Assembly: GCA_018398765.1 (NCBI GenBank)
Contig: JAHBMJ010000181.1
Span: 23,073 to 56,573, forward strand
Direction of reading: 5' to 3'
From: Chromera velia
Taxonomy: Eukaryota > Sar > Chromeraceae
DNA length: 33,501 nt
Position 1 is the stretch's first letter. Each line of letters starts with the position of its first letter. A program made the translations under genes and the position numbers. This document shows positions 19,921-27,245 of the stretch, in pieces. Below the pieces are notes generated by a model that worked only from the letters and a program-made list of their open reading frames with translations, ran no database searches and was not told the DNA's origin.

Positions 19921-20223
19921 TCACATCTGCTGACCCTCTCCCTCTCTCTCCTCCATGGATTTTGGGGTCACGAACCCCGAGTTTGTATTCCCCTGCTTCC
20001 CCTCCAAGGAATGCGTTACCTGCCTCACTCGCTTAGGTGACCCTGTCCCTGTCTGCCTCCCAAAGCTATCCTGCATCCCTCCCCCCCCCACCCCGTTCGC
20101 CCCTGTATTACCGTTCACTCTCGGCCTTCCGTTAGACACCATCAGACTAATTCCCCCATCCCCGTTCTTCCCATCATTCATCCCTCTGTTCACCATTCCA
20201 ACCCCCCCCAGTCTGGCGTACAT
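19921..20223 (-). CDS. PLE-1 ORF1-like region, Gly/Asn-rich linker
   Basis: It lies in the same frame as 19486-19911. The protein is low-complexity (Gly, Asn, Arg, Thr; for example NGNTGANGVGGGGMQDSF) and probably disordered. It overlaps the end of the next upstream ORF (20174) in another frame. The switch lies at a C run near 20199-20208, so a homopolymer indel probably separates one original frame. TGA 19921 ends it. Confidence 0.45.
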   Translation of the reverse strand: MYARLGGVGMVNRGMNDGKNGDGGISLMVSNGRPRVNGNTGANGVGGGGMQDSFGRQTGTGSPKRVRQVTHSLEGKQGNTNSGFVTPKSMEEREGEGQQM

Positions 20224-20884
20224 CCACCCCTGTGTTCGGAATCCCCTTCTCTGTCACCCCAGAGCCATCTACATCTACATCCTCAACTGTGATCCCCCCT
20301 GATTGGATGTCACAGATCGGGTACATAGAGTGTTTCCCACCCATCGGCCAACTCCCCCCTCCTCTCCGGGTTTTCTTCATCTCTTCCTGAAGACGAACAA
20401 CCCACCCATGAATTTCCATGACTCCATGCTCTTTCACCATCTCCGTCACTGAGCACAACATCTCACTCGCCACATCTACCTGTGCCCCCGCTCTGGCAGC
20501 TATATATTCAGTGGCCAGGTGTGCGTCAATGTATGCAGCCCCCTCACTTCTCACTTTGTTTGTCAGCCTCCGGTTGTATTCTCTGTATTCCATTCCCTTC
20601 TGCATCATCATATACTCCTTTTTGGATTTCGAGAACACCCTGTCGAGCGGTATCTGAAGCATTGGCATCAACACCCCCTCCACCATCTCATCACACGCTT
20701 CTTTCACCTCCATCATTCCGATATGTGCCTTTTCGTTTATCTCTCCCCCCTTCTTCATTTTCCTCAACGGCACGATCAGTCTATCGTATGCCTTTTTATT
20801 CATTACCTCCACCTTCATAGAGGACTCGAGGGCATCCTTGTTCATGGCTTTCAAATTCGCAGCGTCTGCCACCCTCATCTTCAC
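20174..20884 (-). CDS. PLE-1 ORF1-like helical protein
   Basis: A 236-residue open stretch, strongly helical and charged, with many Met, Lys and Glu (KAMNKDALESSMKVEVMNKKAY; MEYREYNRRLTNKVRSEGAAY). This is suggestive of a coiled-coil, multimerising or Gag-like ORF1 protein. The displayed start is GTG; the frame is the same as 20891-21103, interrupted by TAG 20891. No family is recognised. The C-terminal residues after about 20205 are probably out of frame because of the C run. Confidence 0.55.
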   Translation of the reverse strand: MKMRVADAANLKAMNKDALESSMKVEVMNKKAYDRLIVPLRKMKKGGEINEKAHIGMMEVKEACDEMVEGVLMPMLQIPLDRVFSKSKKEYMMMQKGMEYREYNRRLTNKVRSEGAAYIDAHLATEYIAARAGAQVDVASEMLCSVTEMVKEHGVMEIHGWVVRLQEEMKKTRRGGGSWPMGGKHSMYPICDIQSGGITVEDVDVDGSGVTEKGIPNTGVDVRQTGGGWNGEQRDE

Positions 20885-20890
20885 CAGGAC

Positions 20891-21184
20891 CTATTCTGTT
20901 ATTCCCGTCTTCTCTGTGTCGAACGTATGGATGATGACTTCGTCCGCCTTCAGCTCATGACCCGGTAGATATCGTTTCACAACCATTCTATCTGGGATCC
21001 TCTTCCTTGGCTCAACCATTCTCCCCATATCCGGGGGCGCCTCTTCCACTTCCACCTGACCGAGCCGTTCTTTCACTGACTTGTACATCTCTGAGTCCCT
21101 CAAGTGCCTAAGAATCAGTCTATAAGGACAGTAGAGAGACTGGACCTCACTGCATACACATGACGGTCTATAGAACTCTAAGGT
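20891..21184 (-). CDS. PLE-1 ORF1-like N-terminus
   Basis: The frame is open from about 21184, about 30 bp inside the right pseudo-LTR, down to TAG 20891. The first ATG is at 21088 (MYKSVKERLG). The upstream part without ATG still reads protein-like (YRLILRHLRDSE). The sequence then gives RYLPGHELKADEVIIHTFD. After the TAG the frame continues into 20884-20174. No recognised domain. Confidence 0.5.
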   Translation of the reverse strand, partial: TLEFYRPSCVCSEVQSLYCPYRLILRHLRDSEMYKSVKERLGQVEVEEAPPDMGRMVEPRKRIPDRMVVKRYLPGHELKADEVIIHTFDTEKTGITE

Positions 21185-21215
21185 TCAAGGTAAGGAGCCA
21201 ACCTGGAAAAAGAAT

Positions 21216-21526
21216 CTATAATAGAGATTCTAAGAAATTGAAAGTCTCTTCCAACAGCTGAGATCCTATGTTGTCTATGCACAAATATGTTGGTAGGAGC
21301 ACACGGTCAATCTACCATAATCCAGTACAATCCAACAAGCTGCTGTCTGATTCAATTGGAATTTATCGAATACATGCTAATTACACGACATACAAAAGAC
21401 GCATGCATGCGAAAAACCATCGGAGACTGACGCTTCGCATACACGCCGAGCTAAACATTAATAGCTCGAAATCAGCATACCAATTAATCGCAGTATTACG
21501 TCGATCCTTGCAAGCCGATGGATAGA
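21216..21526 (-). repeat. PLE-1 pseudo-LTR, right copy (5' side)
   Basis: Direct copy of 14461-14771 at a 6755-bp offset; no indel was noticed. Being upstream of the minus-strand ORFs, it should contain the promoter if the element is like other Penelope elements, whose pseudo-LTRs carry it. Confidence 0.85.
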
Positions 21527-21760
21527 CTGTTAAAAAATGGCCCGAAAATCAAAAAAATTGTATGGCAGCCTATATTTCTAGAAATGGCATTGATATAAAA
21601 AATCTGTTCCATAGTTATCCACAGTTCTTTTTTTATTGTTACAACGTCTTTTTATACAAAGTTTCAGCTTCTAACTCCTTACCAATTCTCAGAACGAGTT
21701 TTTTATGGAAATACGCCGCTTTAGAGAGGCAAAAAATACCCTACTCGCCCCCAGCATGCG
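21527..21760 (-). repeat. PLE-1 outer inverted repeat, right arm
   Basis: Its reverse complement matches 14218-14453. It directly adjoins the right pseudo-LTR, giving the symmetric order inverted arm, direct repeat, coding, direct repeat, inverted arm. An open frame across it on the + strand is incidental. Confidence 0.85.
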
Positions 21761-21780
21761 CTCCCCGTCTCCAGTCTCTC

Positions 21781-22072
21781 CCGACTTCATAACAATTTTC
21801 ATCTCCCGTCTCCAGGTTCTTTCTCAAGCGCTGAGAAAAGAAAGTTCCGACCAGACCAGAAGAGCAAGAGAATAGAGCTCTGGCCAGCTGACACGGGACG
21901 CAAGGGGTCTCTAACACCCTCTTTCACAGTCTCCTGACTGTGCCCGCAGCGGTTTGAAAAAGAGAGACGGATTGATGTAGACTGTCTCTCTGAAAGAAGC
22001 TGAAAGAAACAAAGTGACAATTAAATCTAGAACAGAGAGAAGTAGTCGACTCTTGCTGAAGCCATCACTACG
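21781..22072. other. Short segment between PLE-1 and the right LTR-like repeat
   Basis: No gene is seen. If the LTR interpretation is right, its minus strand is the start of the element interior. TGGCTTCAGCAAGAG (about 22051-22065 on the minus strand) lies 8 nt inside the LTR and could be a primer-binding site. I cannot match it to a specific tRNA. Confidence 0.3.
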
Positions 22073-22531
22073 TGTAACAACTTCCTGCTGCTTTGGAGGT
22101 AGCGGCAGAACAGACGGAGAGCTAGGCTAGAGATGCGGCCTAGACATAGAGATGGATCTACAAACTCTACAAGACTCTAGCTCAGTCCGAATTCTTCTGT
22201 CAGCTAAAAGATTGGATATGGGAAGATCCTTAGCCATTTGTAGAGTCAAGAGGCTTATAGTTAGGAGTTCTGCTAGCTAGCGATGCATTCATTCAAGAGA
22301 GGACAGGCTCACGACTAGACTCACAACCGAACGAATGGAATAAACAATTTCAGCAAGACGGCTGCGGTCAGATTAAAACTGACCAGACCAGGTTCCCGTG
22401 CGAATGCAAAGACAAGCTTTCCGGGGCTAAGCAGACAGAACGCGGCGGCGGGCGATCGAAGCAAAGGCGGTGCGCATGCGAGAAGGACCAAACGGCGGCG
22501 GCAGGATGGTGCTAGGAGGTAGGACACTACA
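22073..22531 (-). repeat. LTR-like repeat, copy 2 (putative 5' LTR of a minus-strand element)
   Basis: Same TGTAACAACTTCC...GACACTACA ends as copy 1. Conserved blocks include CTACAAACTCTAC, ATCCTTAGCCATTT, AAGCTTTCC and GCGATCGAAGCAAAGGCGG. The outer flank ATAT (22532-22535) equals the outer flank of copy 1 (10413-10416). Identity to copy 1 is only about 80%, so if they are one element's LTRs the insertion is old. Confidence 0.55.
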
Positions 22532-22862
22532 ATATATTGAGTGCATAGCCAAAAGGAGATATAGACCCTAAAAATTTGTTTTTGGTGATGAAAACAAGGC
22601 TGGAATACTCAGTTAAAGCAATATAGAAGCTACGATAAAGTAAATCTAGGTTTGAGTAGAGACAAACAAAATGTAAACGTAAAATTATGAACCAGTGAAA
22701 CTAAGAACCTTCTTAGCTACTGAAACTGGGTACCAGTATAGACCAATAATTATGACTTCAAGACAAAATCGCTTTGTAATTAGTGACAATTGCCTTTAAA
22801 ACACGTATTAAAGACTACTAAAAATCACACTTTTGGGCTAAAAAAATAATTAAAATATTTAA
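22532..22862. other. AT-rich spacer
   Basis: I see no gene or repeat of note in this stretch. It ends where a 58-bp fragment of the ICEHGR repeat gene begins. Confidence 0.7.
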
Positions 22863-22920
22863 TCGCCCCTCCACACTCCTTGCACTTGTTTCATTCGCGG
22901 CCGTGCTCACAGATACTGCC
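22863..22920 (-). pseudogene. 58-bp fragment of the ICEHGR-repeat gene at the PLE-2 border
   Basis: It matches 30252-30309, inside the array of the 29956-31566 gene, at 56 of 58 bases. Minus-strand translation gives GSICEHGRERNKCKECGG-like residues, about one repeat unit. It stops exactly where the PLE-2 palindromic leader begins (22921-22927). It is either the remains of another repeat gene hit by PLE-2 or sequence carried along by the element. Confidence 0.85.
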
Positions 22921-22926
22921 AGAAGA

Positions 22927-23001
22927 TCTTTTAATTCTTCCTGCAGGAAGAATTAAAAGACCTGCAGGAAGAATTAAAAGATCCAGGAAGAATTAAAAGA
23001 T
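22927..23001. repeat. 34-bp perfect palindrome and triplicated GGAAGAATTAAAAGA
   Basis: 22927-22960 is a perfect palindrome with 15-bp arms (TCTTTTAATTCTTCC and its complement) around TGCA. The right arm GGAAGAATTAAAAGA then recurs at about 22965 and 22986, where it becomes the start of the pseudo-LTR. The second element end (28231-28264) has the palindrome once, with one mismatch. Confidence 0.9.
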
Positions 23002-23512
23002 CTTTTGATAGTATCATCCCCTGGGTGGCCTAAAGAAATTTCCTATTTTTTATTTTTTAATTTTTTTCTATTTTCTATTTTTTATTTTTTATTTTTTTCA
23101 GAACCAGACTCTTCATTCTATGCTATTTTATTTTATCTTTATCATTTTTTCTTTAACCTTTTTTTTGAAAAAACTGTTTGCAAATAATATGCAAAATTGA
23201 ATTTTTTTAAAAAAAACTGTTTGCAGATAATATGCAAAATTAAAAAATTTGAAAAACGGCTCCGCGTCTCGACAGACGCCTGTAGTTTAGATACACTCTT
23301 TTCTTCTTTGTCTATGTCAAAGGTGACATAAACAAGAAAAGGAGTGAAGATTGTTGTAGAACATTGGTTTCACTATTTAGGACCTCTGTTACGAGAAAAG
23401 GAACTGAATTCCTCCTGATGAGAAGCGCTGGCTTCGAAACGCGTTGAGTTTCTATTCAGTTTTCCTGGTCTCACAATCGCTGAAGAAAGAGACTACTAAA
23501 AAAATTATCTAT
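22985..23512 (+). repeat. PLE-2 pseudo-LTR A
   Basis: Direct repeat of about 28250-28790; the copies are nearly identical except in the T-rich tract (about 23040-23100). It carries a tandem AAACTGTTTGCA.ATAATATGCAAAATT repeat (about 23173-23240), two short hairpins (23264-23279 and 23313-23330) and a hammerhead ribozyme. It presumably holds the promoter; no TATA box was assigned. Confidence 0.9.
23400..23463 (+). ncRNA. Hammerhead ribozyme (type I) in pseudo-LTR A
   Basis: Core CTGATGA at 23415-23421. Stem II is GAAGC / GCTTC (23422-23426 with 23431-23435) with loop GCTG. GAA follows at 23436-23438, then a very short stem III (A23439-C23440 pairing G23443-T23444, loop GC). The cleavage triplet is GTT (23443-23445), so self-cleavage is expected after 23445. 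Stem I has CTC/GAG next to the core (23412-23414 with 23446-23448), an internal loop, then 8 bp AACTGAAT / ATTCAGTT (23402-23409 with 23454-23461). The minimal stem III with palindromic ACGCGT resembles hammerheads of Penelope-like elements, which may act as dimers. Confidence 0.85.
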
Positions 23513-23572
23513 CGGTTTACCGATCTCTTTCTTTAGTTCTATTCTTTACTTCAGTCCTCATAAGTCATAGAC

Positions 23573-24772
23573 TTGGAGGAGAGCCGCGCATTTATTTCAC
23601 GTTTTCTTCTTCCTACGCCCGCGGAAGATCTAGAGCCCAACGTTCAGCCCCAGATCGCGGGACGCACTTTGTTGTGTTACAAAAAATATGTCAAAATTGG
23701 ACAGTCTCAATTTTTTCTTTTGAAGGGGTTCGATGCTACCACCCGCGATGAGCTTGGCATTGGCAAGCACCCTTGTCTTCTCCTTGCACTGCTTCATCAG
23801 CTCGAACCCGCTCTGGTAAGAGACCTTGCGTTTGAAAGCTCGGTCCTGTGGGTGCGAGACAGAAACCCCACCCCAGAAAGAGCTGGGCTTGACCCCCTCC
23901 TTTCCTCCATTATCGACACCTTCTACCATGACCTCTTCAAAGCTTTCCCTGCAAAAGCAGAAGAATTGCTGACCAAAGTGAAAAGAAACCCAGAAAAGTT
24001 TGGCCTGCAGATTGCGGACCCGCAAGCCGCTAGAGCTGACGCCGACGCGGGCGCACCTGCCGCAGCCGCAGCCGCACAGCACGCCGCAGGCGCAAACCCT
24101 TCCCATCAGCACGACAGTGGGGGAGCAGAAGGCGATGATGACGATTGGGAAGAGCTGGTCATCGTTGACAATGGAGACAGAAGGGACGATGGAGACGGGT
24201 CTGGAGACGGGTCAGGAAGCAATGATCAGGGCAGAGACGCACCAGCCGACCCACAGTCCCAAATCCAATCTGACGCCCCTCAGTCTCAAATCCAATCTGA
24301 TGCTCCCCAGTCTCAAAACCAATCCGACTCCCACGAGGCCTGGCTTACGAGCTCGTGCCTCCCAGTCGACAAACGGTTCTGGTACTCAGGCCTTAGAAGA
24401 ACCACAGACTCCCTCCTGAAAGTAGGGAAGTCGTTTACCTATCTTCCCCAGTGGGCTGTCGACCAATTTGAGTCAGACGTCAATGACCTTTTCAGCTCGG
24501 TGCAGAGAAGCCTGAATGAGTTGAGAGTTCGAGCTCGCACTTCTGAACTATTCGCCTTCTGTAAAACAGCCTTCCAGATTCTGGAACAAGCAGATTCGCA
24601 GGCTCGAAAGCTGCAAGGCGTAGAAGGAGTCACAAAAGATGACATCAACCAAGTGGTTGCCTCCATTCTCCACCGTCACCACCGAGCGCAGGTGGCCAGA
24701 AACCGAGCTAAGCTGCAGCTCGCTCTCGCCGCAGCCACCGAGCAGAGAGAGAGAGACGCACAGGCTGACTAG
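23573..24772 (+). CDS. PLE-2 ORF1, N-terminal and central part
   Basis: An open stretch of about 399 residues, unrecognised in family. The N-terminal 170 residues look globular (CLLLALLHQLEPALVRDLAF; SSIIDTFYHDLFKAF). An Ala/acidic low-complexity middle follows (GGAEGDDDDWEELVIVDNGD) with three 9-residue PQSQIQSDA units (about 24251-24330). A second helical region comes after it (SVQRSLNELRVRARTSELFA; VARNRAKLQLALAAATEQRE). The displayed start is TTG, and no in-frame ATG occurs in the whole stretch; the frame opens after TAA 23561. Translation therefore needs a non-AUG start, an upstream exon, or the frame is decayed. TAG 24770 ends it, but the frame continues coding. Confidence 0.65.
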   Translation: MEESRAFISRFLLPTPAEDLEPNVQPQIAGRTLLCYKKYVKIGQSQFFLLKGFDATTRDELGIGKHPCLLLALLHQLEPALVRDLAFESSVLWVRDRNPTPERAGLDPLLSSIIDTFYHDLFKAFPAKAEELLTKVKRNPEKFGLQIADPQAARADADAGAPAAAAAAQHAAGANPSHQHDSGGAEGDDDDWEELVIVDNGDRRDDGDGSGDGSGSNDQGRDAPADPQSQIQSDAPQSQIQSDAPQSQNQSDSHEAWLTSSCLPVDKRFWYSGLRRTTDSLLKVGKSFTYLPQWAVDQFESDVNDLFSSVQRSLNELRVRARTSELFAFCKTAFQILEQADSQARKLQGVEGVTKDDINQVVASILHRHHRAQVARNRAKLQLALAAATEQRERDAQAD

Positions 24773-25402
24773 CTCGAGAAGGAGCTCGGACAGTACATGT
24801 CTGAACCCTTCATGACACTGATGGGTGCTGTTGAGCACACAGTGAACAGACTGCTCAGTCAGAAAGAGAAAGAAAAAGTGGAGAACGAGAGAAAAGCACC
24901 CCTACCCGAGAAAAGAAAGCAGCCTAGAAGCCCCAACCCTAACAAGAATAAGAAACAGCGTGGGAAGGGCAACTCGCTGAACGAGAATCAAAATCCCGGA
25001 TTTTCTTCGAACGCGAGAGGTGGAGGGCAACCTCAGTGGGCGTAACCCAACCAGCAGGGGGGGATGCATGGAAGACAACAGCAGGCTGGGATCTCAAACC
25101 AGAATGGGATCTTTCCATTCCCACTGAGCGAGAATCAGAACAGAAAGGCAGGACAGGGAGTGATCCCAAGTCAGCAAGTGATCCCAAGTCAGCAAGTGAA
25201 CAACCCTCAGTTCTTCCAGAATGCAGAGGGGTTCACCGGACTTTTGGGTGCAGCAGTAGCGCTTGGGAATGGATGGTACCAGCAAGGTAACCACGCCTGG
25301 TGCAAAGTTCAACCCCAAGCATCCGCCCTACCCAACGGTCCGGGAGCGAATAGAATAATTTTCTCTCAGCCCCTCTTGCCTCCACCGGGCTTCCTCCCTT
25401 AA
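24773..25402 (+). pseudogene. PLE-2 ORF1 continuation beyond in-frame stops
   Basis: Same frame as ORF1. It starts LEKELGQYMSEPFMTLMGAV, then a basic Lys/Arg/Pro/Asn-rich tract (EKRKQPRSPNPNKNKKQRGK), TAA 25043, then a Gln/Asn/Gly/Pro-rich region with a doubled VIPSQQ unit and TGLLGAAVALGNGWYQQ, ending at TAA 25400. Composition remains protein-like and in phase across both stops; CAG-to-TAG and CAA-to-TAA changes would explain them. It looks like the nucleic-acid-binding half of ORF1. Confidence 0.55.
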
Positions 25403-25663
25403 GGACCCCAGGGCCAGACCCTGCGACTCGCAAATCATCAGGGGAGAGGAACCGGAAGAGTCTCCGGCTCTCGAGGCAGAGGCCGAAGGCCTGAGGGCCC
25501 AAGACCTCCCGGGGGATTCAACAACACAGGGGATCCATCCAGAGGAAACATCAGAGGAGGATTCGCTCCTCGAGGCGCTCGAGGGGGACAGTCCCACGGA
25601 AGAAGACCTCCGAGAGGCAGTGCCTTTCGAGGAGGCACCCACGGGGGGAGAGCAGGGTGATCG
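25403..25663 (+). pseudogene. PLE-2 ORF1 RGG-box tail
   Basis: Still in the ORF1 frame after TAA 25400, the sequence reads as an Arg/Gly-rich tail with RGRGRR, RGNIRGGFAPRGARGG and RGGTHGGRAG, ending at TGA 25661. RGG boxes bind RNA and are a plausible chaperone or RNP function for a retroelement ORF1 protein. The tail is visible only if the preceding stops are read through or are recent mutations. Confidence 0.6.
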
Positions 25664-25904
25664 CAATGAACTTTCTTCCCTTTTCCGCATTCGTCCTCTT
25701 TTCTCTCATTCCTCCTTCTTTTATTCCCCCACCCTTCCATCATAACGCTCCTCTTCTTCTTCTTCTTCCTTTTATTTTCCCGAGCTGACAAAGTTTTTCA
25801 GTCCCTCTCTGTGTCAGTTTGGAGACGAATTCGAATTTCCTTTTTCAGAAACTTGCATCTCCACTTCGCTTGTCCGTCTTTCTCCTTCTCCCTCCCCCCT
25901 TTCC

Positions 25905-26306
25905 TTGCATGATACCGTCTCTTCTTTACAATTCTGCCCCCGCCTCCGCACCCATCAGAAAAGAAAAGGGCAGAATAAGCTTGAATGGAAAGGGACTGGA
26001 CAAAAGCAATTGAAAGAGGAGTACATAAGCAGACTAATGAGAACCAAAGATGAAGGCAGAAGAAAAAAGATTGTCGAAAGCTTCGTGCGGGAAAGATGGC
26101 TGCGACTGCCTGTGGCCACTGCAGAAGCTAACGTAATCTCTCCGACTTGGCATGCAATAGGTCTCAAGCCTTCAGACCTCTCCTCCACAGAAAAAGCCCT
26201 TCTTGCCCTAGGTGCGAAATTCATCGCCGAAGCACCTGTCAGCACGCGTCAGCTTCTGTCTGGTCTAGTTGATGGGGTAAATGAACTTGCACGCACGGCA
26301 GAGTAG
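25905..26306 (+). CDS. PLE-2 RT N-terminal region
   Basis: ALLALGAKFIAEAP and the following helix (LLSGLVDGVNELARTA) match the conserved region N-terminal to Penelope-like RTs (leucine-rich 'LLSLGLNF.PTP' type). The displayed start is TTG and may be arbitrary; the region before about residue 30 is basic. It ends at TAG 26304, and the same frame continues into 26346, so this is the front part of one RT protein. Confidence 0.7.
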   Translation: MHDTVSSLQFCPRLRTHQKRKGQNKLEWKGTGQKQLKEEYISRLMRTKDEGRRKKIVESFVRERWLRLPVATAEANVISPTWHAIGLKPSDLSSTEKALLALGAKFIAEAPVSTRQLLSGLVDGVNELARTAE

Positions 26307-26345
26307 GCCCATTTTTTCGAAGCGAGTGGGAACGGAGGGAACGCA

Positions 26346-27245
26346 ATGCCTCGTCTTTTCTCTACATCAGGGAGATGGCTAAATAAATCAAAAGTAATTC
26401 GTACCCCACCTTCTCTCTCTCGTTTCTCTGTTGCACCTATTTTATCTGCCCTGCACCACTCTGGTGCTTCTCTTTTTCCTCGATGCCGACCTAACCTCCC
26501 TTCTGATGCGTTTGACGCGATCGAATCTTTAGGGAAAAGGGTCAAAATAGTCATGATGGACAAAGGAATGGGGGTGGGCAGCGTGGGTCCGACGTGGTAT
26601 GATGGAGAAGTCTTTAGACAGCTCGACGATCTGTCTGCGTATGAGCATCTGGAGGGGTCCCCTCTGGAAGAAGAGAAGAGAATGATCCGAAAGCTTGTCG
26701 GTGTCCTTGATTATCTCGACTCTGATATCGCAAAATACGTGAGAAGAGAATCGCTGACAAGGATTGAGAAAGCAATGCTCCCTGAATTCTTTCTCGTTAT
26801 TAAGATTCATAAAAATCCTATCGTCGGACAACCCATCGTGCCTCTGTGCGTGTCCCTTTTTGCACCAATACATCGAATTATGGCTCTCTCCCTCCAACCT
26901 TTCGCCGTGAATCGACCCCAACACCTGATTTCCTCCGCAGAAGTTGTTCAAAGGTTTGAAGGGAAACGAATCCCTGCTTCTTCTTTTGTGTGGACTGCTG
27001 ACATCTCTTCCCTCTACACGTCTCTCCTTCAGTCCGAAATCATTCATGAAGTGGTCTCTTTGCTGAAGCAACATCCATCCTACTTCTGCAATGGTATGAC
27101 ACCAACTCCCCAATTCCAACTCCCCCCCTACTTCCCTGAGCAAGAGAAGACTTGCAAAACCCTTCAAATCTGGTACACCATACTAAAGAGCATGTTGCAA
27201 GTTAAGTTTCAATACACAGACAGAGACGGCAATGTTTCCTTTTAG
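26346..27245 (+). CDS. PLE-2 reverse transcriptase, fingers and motif A
   Basis: Canonical Penelope-like RT features: VKIVMMDKGMGVG contains the DKG motif with Tyr and Leu-Asp following (WYDGEVFRQLDD). FFLVIKIHKNPIVGQPIV is the 'K.HK.P...RPI' region with Gln in place of Arg. VWTADISSLYTSLL is motif A with the diagnostic SLYT. The ATG at 26346 is internal to the longer frame. TAG 27243 cuts the protein just before motif B (RQKGGVPMGS), and the frame continues in phase. The catalytic Asp of motif A is present. Confidence 0.85.
   Translation: MPRLFSTSGRWLNKSKVIRTPPSLSRFSVAPILSALHHSGASLFPRCRPNLPSDAFDAIESLGKRVKIVMMDKGMGVGSVGPTWYDGEVFRQLDDLSAYEHLEGSPLEEEKRMIRKLVGVLDYLDSDIAKYVRRESLTRIEKAMLPEFFLVIKIHKNPIVGQPIVPLCVSLFAPIHRIMALSLQPFAVNRPQHLISSAEVVQRFEGKRIPASSFVWTADISSLYTSLLQSEIIHEVVSLLKQHPSYFCNGMTPTPQFQLPPYFPEQEKTCKTLQIWYTILKSMLQVKFQYTDRDGNVSF

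Larger units (their letters stand above)
14218..21760 (-). mobile_element. PLE-1: Penelope-like element with GIY-YIG nuclease upstream of RT
   Basis: The element reads on the minus strand: outer inverted repeat (21527-21760), direct pseudo-LTR (21216-21526), an ORF1-like region (about 21184-19486), GIY-YIG domain (19446-18145), RT (18132-14918), second pseudo-LTR (14461-14771) and outer inverted repeat (14218-14453). GIY-YIG plus RT and direct pseudo-LTRs are Penelope hallmarks. The nuclease N-terminal to RT matches the permuted arrangement reported for the Chlamys/Hydra/Naiad group. The element sits inside the pair of LTR-like repeats. Its coding frame carries four in-frame stops and one probable frameshift, plus a 958-bp duplication that is probably an assembly artefact. 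Confidence 0.75.
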
